Below, one piece after another: positions 9,117 to 17,734 of a stretch of DNA of 64,000 nucleotides (the first letter of the stretch is position 1; each line of letters begins with the position of its first letter). The DNA comes from an uncultured Rikenellaceae bacterium (GTDB lineage: Bacteria > Bacteroidota > Bacteroidia > Bacteroidales > Rikenellaceae): NCBI GenBank assembly GCA_910577285.1, contig CAJTLO010000008.1, positions 10,634 to 74,633 of the forward strand, read 5' to 3'. A program made the position numbers and the translations under genes. Under the pieces are notes generated by a model. It ran no database searches, was not told the origin of the DNA, and saw only the letters and a list, made by a program, of their open reading frames with translations.

Positions 9117-10877
9117 TTATTTGTTGGACTCCTTCGTGGCCACGAGCTCATCGATACGCGCACGGTACTCGGCGAACTTTTCGCTTTCCCACTCGGAATA
9201 GTTGAGCTGCCGGAAGAGGTTGATAAGCGATTTGTAGAACTCGGCACAGCCCTGGAAGTCGTCAAAATCGAACCTCCGATCGCAGATGTCGAGCACGAGG
9301 TTGTACATGTACCGCTGCCTGTCGAGCGGGGTATTGGCGTCTATCGCGTCGAAAGCGTCCTGCTGAAGGATCACGAAGTCGATCAGCTCGCTCTTCCAGA
9401 AACGGTCGTGATACTCTACCGGTACGCCGTCGTCGCCGAGGATGTCGATCTGCTCGGCAGCCTCCTTGCCGCGCTGTACGATGGTCTTGCCCTTGTTCAC
9501 GAGTCCTACCCAGCCTGCCTCGATCCGCCCGTCGAGGTACTCGACGATCTCGGGATATTCGAGGTATTTGGAGTAGCTGTCCAGCGGATCGATGGCCGGA
9601 TAACGCTTGCTGTCGGCACGCTGCTGGGAAAGAGCGTAGAAACAGCGGGCGGCCTTCTGCGTGGCCTCCGTCACCGGCTCCTTGAGGTTACCTCCCGCAG
9701 GCGACACCGTACCGAGGAAGGTCACCGACCCCGTCGCGCCGTTGCGCAGATGCACCAGTCCCGCACGCGCATAGAAGTTGGATATGATGGCCGAAAGGTC
9801 CATCGGGAAGGCATCCTGCCCGGGCAGCTCCTCCAGACGGTTACTCATCTCACGCAACGCCTGCGCCCAGCGCGAAGTGGAGTCGGCCAGAATCAGCACC
9901 TTGAGGCCCATGGCCCGGTAATACTCTCCGATGGTCATGCCCGTATACACGGAAGCCTCGCGCGAGGCCACGGGCATGTTGGAGGTGTTGCAGATGATGG
10001 TCGTGCGCTCCATCAGCTTGTGCCCCGTATGGGGGTCGTCCAGATGGGGAAACTCCGCGAAGATCTCCACCACCTCGTTGGCACGCTCGCCGCAAGCGAT
10101 CATGATGATGATGTCGGCCTCGGCCTGCTTGGCGATGGCATGCTGCAACACCGTCTTTCCCGCCCCGAAAGGCCCCGGGATGAATCCCGTACCGCCGTCG
10201 GCTATCGGGTTGAAGGTATCGATCGGCCGCACGCCCGTTTCGAGTATGCGCGAAGGACGCGGTTTGGAAACATACGCCTTGACGGGACGTTTCACCGGCC
10301 ACCGCTGCACCATCGTCACCGGATGCTCCCGTCCCTGCGCATCTTCGAGCACGGCCACCGTATGACGGATGTTGTACTCGCCGGGGCCGACCACGCTCTT
10401 GACGGTATAACTTCCCTCGAAGGCGAAAGGCACCATGATCTTGTGCATGATCCACTGCTCCTTCACCTGCCCGAGCCAGTCGCCGGCCTCCACCCGGTCG
10501 CCCGGTTTGGCCAACGGTTCGAACTCCCACAAGGTCGTTTCGTCCAGCGGGGAGGTGCGCTGCCCGCGCCGGATGAACAGACCGTCCATATCGGCCAGGT
10601 CGTTCTGCAACCCGTCGTAGTTCTTCGAGAGGATGCCCGGACCGAGCGTGGCCTCGAGCATGTGTCCCTCGAACTCCACTTCGGCTCCCACCCGCAGGCC
10701 GCGGGTACTGTCGAACACCTGCACGTAGGCGTCGTCGCCGATCACCTTGATGACCTCGGCCATCATACTCACCTCGCCCAGCGTTACGGTGGCTATCTCG
10801 TTCTGCGCCACCGGGCCGTCGGCCCGCACGATCACGATGTTGGAAATGATACCGGTTACTTTACCTTTCGTCTTCAT
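9117..10877 (-). CDS. ntpA: V/A-type ATP synthase catalytic subunit A
   Basis: A 586-residue nucleotide-binding catalytic subunit. The P-loop GPFGAGKT is at residues 235-242, preceded by the family-specific bulge domain (about 115-200), and followed by the ACGERANEVVEIFAEFP and LADSTSRWAQALREMSNRLEELPG motifs. Full length for the family. Its ATG overlaps the stop of the DUF2764 gene by four bases, indicating translational coupling. It would hydrolyse ATP to pump ions, or make ATP from an inward ion gradient. Confidence 0.96.
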   Translation of the reverse strand: MKTKGKVTGIISNIVIVRADGPVAQNEIATVTLGEVSMMAEVIKVIGDDAYVQVFDSTRGLRVGAEVEFEGHMLEATLGPGILSKNYDGLQNDLADMDGLFIRRGQRTSPLDETTLWEFEPLAKPGDRVEAGDWLGQVKEQWIMHKIMVPFAFEGSYTVKSVVGPGEYNIRHTVAVLEDAQGREHPVTMVQRWPVKRPVKAYVSKPRPSRILETGVRPIDTFNPIADGGTGFIPGPFGAGKTVLQHAIAKQAEADIIIMIACGERANEVVEIFAEFPHLDDPHTGHKLMERTTIICNTSNMPVASREASVYTGMTIGEYYRAMGLKVLILADSTSRWAQALREMSNRLEELPGQDAFPMDLSAIISNFYARAGLVHLRNGATGSVTFLGTVSPAGGNLKEPVTEATQKAARCFYALSQQRADSKRYPAIDPLDSYSKYLEYPEIVEYLDGRIEAGWVGLVNKGKTIVQRGKEAAEQIDILGDDGVPVEYHDRFWKSELIDFVILQQDAFDAIDANTPLDRQRYMYNLVLDICDRRFDFDDFQGCAEFYKSLINLFRQLNYSEWESEKFAEYRARIDELVATKESNK

Positions 10878-11755
10878 ATGTCTGTTTCTTTATTTTTGTC
10901 GGTTTGCATTTCGCAGCGTGTGCCCCTCTCCGTCAGGCCCTCCACGAGCCGGTGGAGCATCTCCCTGCCGCGCTGCGGATCGAGCGCCGTCCAGCGGTGA
11001 ATGATGTTCACCCGGACCAGGTAGCCGAGAATAAAATCCAGGTCGAAATAGTTCGTCAGGGTCAGCTCTTCGGCCATGTTCCAGCGTATGGCATCCATCC
11101 GGTTCTCCTTCTCCACCAGATTGCCCGCATCGGACACCGCCTGCATCACCTGGTCCACGTAGGCCACCTCGCCCTTTATTCCGAAATCGGCCGCGGAGCT
11201 GCGTGCGAGCGCACTCTCGATGTCGCCCGTCCCCACGACCACCTCCGCCACGGGAATGCCGCGCCTGCGTGCGGCAAAAGCGGCCGCCACGTTGCGCAGA
11301 GTGCGGTCGAAAGCCGACCAGCGGCGCAGGAACTGCGACGACGACCGGGCGCACTCGGCGTAATAGGCGGCGAAAAGGTTGCGTTCGAAAGATTGCTCCA
11401 TGTCCGCGTCCTCGCCGACATCCGCTCCCGCACCCTCCTTGTCGGCGGCATTGAAAGCGGCGATCACCCGCCCCAGGGAGGCGGGCAGGCGCGAAGGAGC
11501 GAGAAGCTCTTCCTGCAGCTCCTCCCGCGAGAGATTGCCCAACCGGGAGAAGTGCTCCCGCCCGGCCCGCAGGCCGATGAGATTCTCTATGTCGTAATAG
11601 GTATAAAGGAGTTCCACCGTTCTACGGTCACGCCGCGAAAGATCCTCCTTGATCTCCGCGATGAGGGCCGGCGCATCGAACCCCTTTCGATCCGAGTCGA
11701 GGGTATACTCCTTAAGCCCCGCGACAAGGCAATAATACTCTTTCCGGAACAACAT
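10874..11755 (-). CDS. DUF2764 family protein, V/A-ATPase-associated (subunit C-like position)
   Basis: A 293-residue, largely helical and acidic protein starting MLFRKEYYCLVAGLKEYTL. It matches the DUF2764 family, found in Bacteroidota and related V/A-ATPase operons between E and A. No gene for the classical subunit C is present here, and DUF2764 is thought to take its place as the socket between the central stalk and the membrane ring (inference from position and size). It overlaps A by four bases and lies six bases after E, so it is clearly part of the operon. Confidence 0.85.
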   Translation of the reverse strand: MLFRKEYYCLVAGLKEYTLDSDRKGFDAPALIAEIKEDLSRRDRRTVELLYTYYDIENLIGLRAGREHFSRLGNLSREELQEELLAPSRLPASLGRVIAAFNAADKEGAGADVGEDADMEQSFERNLFAAYYAECARSSSQFLRRWSAFDRTLRNVAAAFAARRRGIPVAEVVVGTGDIESALARSSAADFGIKGEVAYVDQVMQAVSDAGNLVEKENRMDAIRWNMAEELTLTNYFDLDFILGYLVRVNIIHRWTALDPQRGREMLHRLVEGLTERGTRCEMQTDKNKETDI

Positions 11756-11761
11756 ACCTCC

Positions 11762-12379
11762 CTACTTTTCGGCGTAAAGCATCCTTGCCACGCGCTCTTT
11801 CAGAAATTCGGAAAGCAATGCGTCGAAATCGGCCGCGGAGAAGCTGATATAGTATCCGCCTCCCTTCTCGCCTATCCGGAACCCGCTGCGGACGCTGTCG
11901 GAATAACCGACCTCGATCCCCTGCGAGAGCAGGCTGCGGGCCGCCTCTTCGAACTCCCTGCCGAAACGCTCCTGCCACTGGGCCGGAAGCAACGCCGAGA
12001 GCGTCACCTTGCCGGCCGAATCACCCCGCCAACCGGCGGCCACGGCGAGCAGCATCTCCCGGATGAAGGCGGGATCCACCACCGCCTCGTGTAGCGACCC
12101 GGAAACGGTCCTGGCAACGATCATCTCCGCAATGCGCTCCCGGAGCGCCCCGACCGCCTGACGGCCCGCAAGCGCCACCTCGGTCATCGTATTCCGGCGA
12201 AGCTCCTCGGCTTTCCTGCGAGCCTCCTCCACGATGGCGTCCGCCCGCTCCCGGGCCTCCCTCACGAGGGCATCGGCCTGCGTCTGCGCATCGGCAACGA
12301 GTTTCTCCGCATCGCTGCGGCCCTTGGCAAGACCATCCTCATAGAGTTTGTTGGTCAGTTCCTGAAGTTTGTTTTCCAT
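11762..12379 (-). CDS. ntpE: V/A-type ATP synthase subunit E (peripheral stalk)
   Basis: A 205-residue peripheral-stalk subunit. The first 75 residues form a charged coiled coil rich in Ala, Glu, Lys and Arg (AQTQADALVREARERADA), which would pair with a G/H-type stalk subunit not found in this window. The remainder is the globular cap domain that grips the top of the head. It is the first ATPase subunit gene of the cluster, 144 bases after the DUF4301 gene. Confidence 0.82.
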   Translation of the reverse strand: MENKLQELTNKLYEDGLAKGRSDAEKLVADAQTQADALVREARERADAIVEEARRKAEELRRNTMTEVALAGRQAVGALRERIAEMIVARTVSGSLHEAVVDPAFIREMLLAVAAGWRGDSAGKVTLSALLPAQWQERFGREFEEAARSLLSQGIEVGYSDSVRSGFRIGEKGGGYYISFSAADFDALLSEFLKERVARMLYAEK

Positions 12380-12523
12380 AGTGCGTTATCTTTTATATTT
12401 CCTTATTTTCCGATTTTCAGCGCCGTCCGCAGCCTTCCCGCCTCCGGCAGACATGGGGGTAACGGCCTCCCCGCCGAAATAGTATCCCTCCGCCGACTTT
12501 TTCTTCTGCGCGACCGCCCCTCC

Positions 12524-13996
12524 CTACTCCCGATGGCCGGGACGCAACAGGTCGGTCACCGTCTTCACCGGCGTGAAGGTGGCGGCGGGAACCTCTACGA
12601 AAAGGGTATTCCAGTCCGACATGGCCCCGTTCCACAGTCCCGGTCGCTCCATCGCCTTCAAAGGCCTTCCGTCCCTGGACTTCTCGGAGATGAAACCCGC
12701 CATGCGGTCCACGTAACGCGCCAGGTCGTATTTGCGCCCTCTGCGGTCGCGCACGCCGCACACGACGTCCACGGGATTGAAATGGGTGGCGCCCGCCATC
12801 GCCTCCGCCCGTCGGACGGGTTCTATCTGCGACGACTCGACGATCTGCAACGACACCGCGCCGGAAGCACCGCGGGCGAAAAACGGCCCGCCGCCCGGCT
12901 CCCCTTCGTTGCGCACCATGCCGCACACCCGCACCGGACGGTCGAGCATCCTGCATAGGCACGCGATCCGTTCCGATGCCGCGAGCAGCCCGAACCCTTC
13001 GGGAAGCCCCGCACACAGCGTATCGCGCACGAAAGCCGTCGCCCGCTCGACCTCTTCGTCGGAAGGAGTACCCTCCTCCAGCCGATGCAGCCAGCCATAG
13101 ACCTCCTCTTGCACCTGAAGCAGCAGCCCCCCCAGCGCTTTCTTATAGGTCACCGTATCTCCGCGCCGGGAATCGGTCGTCACGTTATCTATGTTCTTGA
13201 TAAAGATCAGATCGGCGTCGATCTCGTTCAGATTTTCCAGAAGCGCCCCGTGGCCCGCGGGCCGAAACAGGAGCGAACCGTCCGCATTCCGGAAAGGGGT
13301 GTTGTCCGGATTCACGGCGATCGTATCGGTCGATCCCTTCTGCACCGACAGGGCGACGTCGTACGCCACGCCGAATCGGGCACCGTATCTCGGAACCGCC
13401 TTCTCGAGCAAGCTGCGAAACCCCTCGACATGCTCCGGCGACACGGTGAAGTGAATCGCCACGCGCCCTCCGCACACGGCATACTGCGCCCCTTCGACGA
13501 GGTGCTCTTCCAGCGCGGTACGCACCTCCTGCGCATAACGATGGAAGGGAATCAGCGCCTTGGGCATGTTCCCGTAGTCGAGGCCGCCGGGGCCGACGAT
13601 GCCGCGGAGAATCTCCGCCGCCGACGCATCCGGGGAAATCGACCGCCGCAACGGGACGCAGAACGCAAAGCGCTCCAGCGACTCCAGCACTCCGGCGACC
13701 GTTTCGTTCCCCGTTCCCGAGTCGAGAAACTCGAAGAGGTCGCGGAACATCCGCGTCGCCGCACCGGAAGCCGGCACGAACTTCACCACGCGACACCTGT
13801 CGCATGCGGCCTCGTACCTCCGGCCCAGGGCGGTCAACCGTTCGGCATCAAGACGAAGGATGCCGTCGCCCACGGAGGCGGGACGTACCACGTCGAGGTA
13901 GGGGAACCCGCTCCTGAAAACGGCGAGCTGTTCCCGCACCGCTTCCTCCCGAAGCCCGTGCGCCCTTATACTGTCCGAATCGCGCTTATCCAGCAT
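12524..13996 (-). CDS. DUF4301 family protein
   Basis: A 490-residue cytosolic protein of the Bacteroidota-specific DUF4301 family. It opens with a stretch like other members (AVFRSGFPYLDVVRPASVGDG) and has the family motif KFVPASGAATRMFRDLFEFL at about 91-110. A central segment (VNPDNTPFRNADGSLLFRPAGHGALLENLNEIDADLIFIKNIDNV, read in parts at about 245-300) resembles nucleotide-sugar transferase-like folds, so a sugar-phosphate uridylyltransferase-type activity has been considered for the family; that is inference. It lies upstream of the ATPase genes on the same strand and diverges from murB. Whether it shares their transcript is unclear. Confidence 0.8.
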   Translation of the reverse strand: MLDKRDSDSIRAHGLREEAVREQLAVFRSGFPYLDVVRPASVGDGILRLDAERLTALGRRYEAACDRCRVVKFVPASGAATRMFRDLFEFLDSGTGNETVAGVLESLERFAFCVPLRRSISPDASAAEILRGIVGPGGLDYGNMPKALIPFHRYAQEVRTALEEHLVEGAQYAVCGGRVAIHFTVSPEHVEGFRSLLEKAVPRYGARFGVAYDVALSVQKGSTDTIAVNPDNTPFRNADGSLLFRPAGHGALLENLNEIDADLIFIKNIDNVTTDSRRGDTVTYKKALGGLLLQVQEEVYGWLHRLEEGTPSDEEVERATAFVRDTLCAGLPEGFGLLAASERIACLCRMLDRPVRVCGMVRNEGEPGGGPFFARGASGAVSLQIVESSQIEPVRRAEAMAGATHFNPVDVVCGVRDRRGRKYDLARYVDRMAGFISEKSRDGRPLKAMERPGLWNGAMSDWNTLFVEVPAATFTPVKTVTDLLRPGHRE

Positions 13997-14026
13997 ACCC
14001 TCTGTCTATTTGAAACCAACGATTTT

Positions 14027-14034
14027 CAAAGTTA
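14027..14034 (-). promoter_or_regulatory. -7 element upstream of DUF4301 gene
   Basis: TAACTTTG on the minus strand matches TAnnTTTG and lies 31 bases before the DUF4301 start. No matching -33 TTTG is at the right distance, so this is only a partial promoter. Confidence 0.4.
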
Positions 14035-14179
14035 GCAATTTTCAATCGTCCCGCACCGGAAAACCTCAAAAAAATCCACCCCGCAGCCCGGCCCGGCCAC
14101 CTCGGCGACACCTGCACGCACCCCTGCCGGAGCGGGTGTCAATATTATCGGCGGCAGGGACAATTCCGGAAATTTTGGA

Positions 14180-14187
14180 TAAATTTG
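14180..14187 (+). promoter_or_regulatory. -7 element immediately upstream of murB
   Basis: TAAATTTG matches the consensus exactly. Because transcription starts about 6-8 bases after this element, the predicted start coincides with the murB ATG at 14195, implying a leaderless or nearly leaderless message. No -33 TTTG is present. Confidence 0.45.
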
Positions 14188-14194
14188 CATCGTT

Positions 14195-15208
14195 ATGATA
14201 AAAGAGATCCTGCATGCCGACCTGACGGGGCGGAACAGTTTCGGCGTCGCCGCCGTCGCCGACCGCATCGTGGAGTTCGACGACGCCACCTCTCTGCGCG
14301 ACTACCTCGCCGAACACGAGGAGATCCGCCGGGGGAAGACCGCCGTACTGGGGGGCGGCAACAACATCCTCTTTACGACCGACTTCCATGGCACGCTGCT
14401 GCACCCTACGGGCACCGATTTCCGCGTGACGGGCACATCGGACGACCGCACGACGGTAAGGGCCGCGGCAGGCATGGACTGGGAGGATTTCGTGGAGCGC
14501 TGCATCGGACTGGGCCTGTGGGGCGCGGAGAACCTGACGGGAATACCCGGCACGGTGGGCGCGGCCCCGGTACAAAACATCGGTGCCTACGGCGCCGAGG
14601 CGAAAGACATCGTCGAGTCCGTCGAGACCCTCGACCTGGCCACGCTCAAGGAGGCCTCCATCGCAGGCTGTCACTGCGGCTTCGGCTACCGCGAGAGCAT
14701 CTTCAAAGGGATTCTGAGCGGGCGAACGGTCATCACCGCCGTCACATTCAACCTCTCCCGCACCCCGCGTCCCAACCTGGGCTATGCCGCCCTCGCACGG
14801 GAGGTGGAGCTCGCCGGCGGTCCCTCGCTGGAGAACATCCGCGCGACCGTCCGCAGGATACGCGGCGGGAAGCTGCCCGATCCGGCCGTGACGGGCAACG
14901 CCGGGAGTTTCTTCAAGAATCCCGTAGTGGCGGAAGACGTCGCCGCAACGATCCGGCGGGAATACCCCGACATGCCCTCTTTCCCGGCGCAGGAGGGGGT
15001 GAAGATACCGGCCGGATGGCTGATCGAGAAGACGGGGTGGAAAGGAGCCGCGCTCGGACGGGCGGGCATCTACGACAAACAGGCACTCATTCTGGTGAAC
15101 CTGGGCGGCGCAAGCGGAAGCGACATAACGGCGCTGGCCCGAAGGATCATCCGCGACGTGCAGACCCGGTTCGGCATCCGGATAGCGACCGAAGTGAACA
15201 TATGGTAG
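14195..15208 (+). CDS. murB: UDP-N-acetylmuramate dehydrogenase
   Basis: A 337-residue FAD enzyme of the cytosol that reduces UDP-GlcNAc-enolpyruvate to UDP-MurNAc in peptidoglycan precursor synthesis. Features are the FAD-binding segment (VLGGGNNILFT, about 48-58, and GIPGTVGAAPVQNIGAYGAE, about 115-135), the Tyr-containing FGYRESIFK motif at about 166-174 as in type I MurB, and the C-terminal GNAGSFFKNPVV with the catalytic Ser/Glu region. Length fits type I MurB. It is the first gene of a plus-strand run with tilS, holA and the class IV protein. Confidence 0.95.
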   Translation: MIKEILHADLTGRNSFGVAAVADRIVEFDDATSLRDYLAEHEEIRRGKTAVLGGGNNILFTTDFHGTLLHPTGTDFRVTGTSDDRTTVRAAAGMDWEDFVERCIGLGLWGAENLTGIPGTVGAAPVQNIGAYGAEAKDIVESVETLDLATLKEASIAGCHCGFGYRESIFKGILSGRTVITAVTFNLSRTPRPNLGYAALAREVELAGGPSLENIRATVRRIRGGKLPDPAVTGNAGSFFKNPVVAEDVAATIRREYPDMPSFPAQEGVKIPAGWLIEKTGWKGAALGRAGIYDKQALILVNLGGASGSDITALARRIIRDVQTRFGIRIATEVNIW

Positions 15209-15288
15209 AACGGGACCCTGCACAGATGCAGGACCTGCAACGACAGAAGAACGGACACGGCAACCGCCGCGATCACAAAAACGAGGGT

Positions 15289-16629
15289 ATGCTCGAAGAG
15301 AAATTTCAACGATACATCCGGGAACACGCACTGGTGGAGCCGGGCGACAGGATTCTGCTCACCGTCAGCGGCGGAGTGGATTCGATGGTCATGATGGACC
15401 TTTTCGTATCGGCCGGTTACAGAGTGGGAGTCGCCCACTGCAACTTCCAGCTGCGCGGCGAGGAGTCCGACGAGGACGAAACGCTCGTGGAAACACGTGC
15501 CGCAAACTACGGGCTCCCCTTCTTCAACCGCAGATTCGACACGCAGGGCGAGATGGAATCCACCGGGGAATCGGTGCAGATCGCCGCACGGCGACTGCGC
15601 TACGAATGGTTCCGCGAGTTGAGCGCCGAGCACGGCTACGACGCGATCGCCATCGCCCACCATGCCGACGACTCCATCGAGACGTTCTTCATCAACCTCA
15701 TGCGCGGCACGGGCCTCAAGGGGCTCACCGGCATCCACAAGGTGAACGGCCGGATCATCCGTCCGCTGCTCTTCGCCTCCCGCCGCGAGATACTCGACTA
15801 CGCCACCGCACACGGCATCCCCTTCCGGGAAGACTCCTCGAACCGTTCGACGAAATACATGCGCAACAAGATACGGCTCGGCATCGTGCCCATTCTGCGC
15901 ACCATCAATCCGAACTTCACCGAGCTCATGGGGGCCAACATCAGCCGGCTGACCGACGCCCAGCTCTTCATCGACCGCTGCATCGAATCCATCACACAAC
16001 GGGCGGTGAGCCTTTCGGAGGGGATCGTCACGATCGATCCGGCGGCCATAGGCGACCGGATGCCGCTCAGCTACGTGATTTACGAGATCATGAGCTCCGG
16101 CTACGGCTTCAAGGGGGACGTGGTGGACGGCCTGCTGGAAGCGCTCCAGCGCGGTGCCACGGGCCGGCGGTTCTACTCCAAAGACTACGCCGCCTACATC
16201 GACCGGGGGCGGATCGTGGTCGTTCCGATCGCGGTGGAGGACCCCTGCGAAACGGAGCTCCCGGCCACCGCACACAAGGTCTACTGCGGCAACAGCGTGA
16301 TACTCGCCCGCCACACCGACATCGACAACATCGAGAGCCTCTGCCAACCCGAGAACGTCGCCCTACTGGACGCCGATCTGCTGCAGTGGCCGTTGAAACT
16401 GCGCAGATGGCACGAGGGCGACACGTTCGTCCCCTTCGGGATGAACGGCCACAAAAGAGTCAGCGACTTTCTGATCAACGAAAAGGTATCGATGCCCGAA
16501 AAGAGCCGGCAGTTCGTACTCGTCAGCGGCGAGGAGATCGTGTGGGTGGTAGGCAGGCGCATCGACGACCGCTACCGGGTGTCGGACAAGACCGAAAACA
16601 TTCTTCTGCTGAAGAGGGAAATCCTGTAA
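15289..16629 (+). CDS. tilS: tRNA(Ile)-lysidine synthetase
   Basis: A 446-residue enzyme that modifies the wobble C34 of tRNA-Ile(CAU) to lysidine using ATP and lysine. The PP-loop SGGVDS is at residues 27-32, AHCNFQLRGEESDED and the AHHADDSIETFF motif follow, and the C-terminal domain includes the WHEGDTFVPFGMNGHKRVSDFL segment typical of full-length TilS. The start MLEEKFQRYI was chosen because the domain begins there. An in-frame ATG at 15202 overlapping the murB stop would add 29 charged residues. Confidence 0.95.
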   Translation: MLEEKFQRYIREHALVEPGDRILLTVSGGVDSMVMMDLFVSAGYRVGVAHCNFQLRGEESDEDETLVETRAANYGLPFFNRRFDTQGEMESTGESVQIAARRLRYEWFRELSAEHGYDAIAIAHHADDSIETFFINLMRGTGLKGLTGIHKVNGRIIRPLLFASRREILDYATAHGIPFREDSSNRSTKYMRNKIRLGIVPILRTINPNFTELMGANISRLTDAQLFIDRCIESITQRAVSLSEGIVTIDPAAIGDRMPLSYVIYEIMSSGYGFKGDVVDGLLEALQRGATGRRFYSKDYAAYIDRGRIVVVPIAVEDPCETELPATAHKVYCGNSVILARHTDIDNIESLCQPENVALLDADLLQWPLKLRRWHEGDTFVPFGMNGHKRVSDFLINEKVSMPEKSRQFVLVSGEEIVWVVGRRIDDRYRVSDKTENILLLKREIL

Positions 16630-16657
16630 CGGACAGGGCAAAGAACACACGGGAAAG

Positions 16658-17734
16658 ATGGCGAAAGGGAGCGGAAAGACCACATTCAAAGACACGGTAG
16701 CCGCCTACGAGCGGCTGCGCCGGGAGATCGCCGGGGGCACCTACGCTCCCGTCTACCTGCTCATGGGCGAAGAGGGCTACTTCATCGACCGCATCGCCGA
16801 CCTGCTGGCCGGCTCGGTACTCACCGAGGCCGAACGGGACTTCAACCAGATCGTGGTCTACGGTAAGGACACCGACGAGGGCACCATCATCAACTACGCC
16901 CGCCAGATGCCCATGATGGGGCGTTACGAGGTCATCATCGTCAAGGAGGCGCAGTCGCTGCGCAAACCCGAGCAACTCTCCCTCTACACGGCGGCCCCTT
17001 CGCCATCGACCATTCTCGTCATCTGCTACAAGGGCAAGAGCCTCGACAAACGCACGCAACTCTACAAACACATCGCCCAAAAGGGAGAGGTGCTCGAGTC
17101 GGTGCGTCCGCGCGACTACGAGATCACGGCCTGGCTGGGCGACTTCGTCAAGTCGAAGGGGTGCGGCATCGACCCCAAAGCACTGGGCATGCTCACCGAC
17201 CACCTCGGCACCGACATCGCCCGTATATCCAACGAGCTGAACAAGCTGCTCACCTACCTGCCCGAGGGCACGAAGCAGATCACCGCGCAGCACATCGAGG
17301 ACAACATAGGCATCAGCAAGGACTTCAACAACTTCGAACTGACGAAGGCCGTCTCGGAAAAGAACATGGCCCGCGCCATGCTCATCGCCGACCACTTCCG
17401 GCGCAACCCGAAAGACAACCCGCTCACGGTGACGATCAGCGCCCTCTTCACCCATTTCCAGCGCATCTTCATCGTCAACTACAAACGATGGGAGGTCCGT
17501 CACAAGAACACCCCTCCCCCCTCGGACGCCGAACTGAGCGCCCTGCTGAAGCTCCCCAACCCCTTTTTCCTCAACGAATACAAACAGGCCGCCACGCTCT
17601 ATCCCAACCGCAAGGTATTCCACATTCTCGGACTGTTGCGCGAATACGACATGCGCAGCAAGGGTATCGGAGGCGTTTCCCAGGACGAGAACGAACTGTT
17701 GCGGGAACTGCTCCTCAAGATCTTCATGGCATGA
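16658..17734 (+). CDS. holA: DNA polymerase III subunit delta
   Basis: A 358-residue clamp-loader subunit that opens the beta clamp. It starts MAKGSGKTTFKD and has the family pattern: an N-terminal AAA+-like domain with PVYLLMGEEGYFIDRIAD (about 29-46), VIIVKEAQSLRKPE, a KSKGCGIDPKALGMLTDHLGTDIARISNELNKL helical region, and a C-terminal collar domain. The P-loop is absent, as expected for delta. It follows tilS by 28 bases and overlaps the next gene by four. Confidence 0.92.
   Translation: MAKGSGKTTFKDTVAAYERLRREIAGGTYAPVYLLMGEEGYFIDRIADLLAGSVLTEAERDFNQIVVYGKDTDEGTIINYARQMPMMGRYEVIIVKEAQSLRKPEQLSLYTAAPSPSTILVICYKGKSLDKRTQLYKHIAQKGEVLESVRPRDYEITAWLGDFVKSKGCGIDPKALGMLTDHLGTDIARISNELNKLLTYLPEGTKQITAQHIEDNIGISKDFNNFELTKAVSEKNMARAMLIADHFRRNPKDNPLTVTISALFTHFQRIFIVNYKRWEVRHKNTPPPSDAELSALLKLPNPFFLNEYKQAATLYPNRKVFHILGLLREYDMRSKGIGGVSQDENELLRELLLKIFMA

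Noticed and set aside
9102..11000. 632-codon plus-strand frame opposite ATPase subunits A and DUF2764
   Set aside because: Antisense of genes with full P-loop and family motifs.
15202..15288. Longer start for tilS overlapping the murB stop
   Set aside because: It would add 29 charged residues absent from the family; kept only as an alternative.
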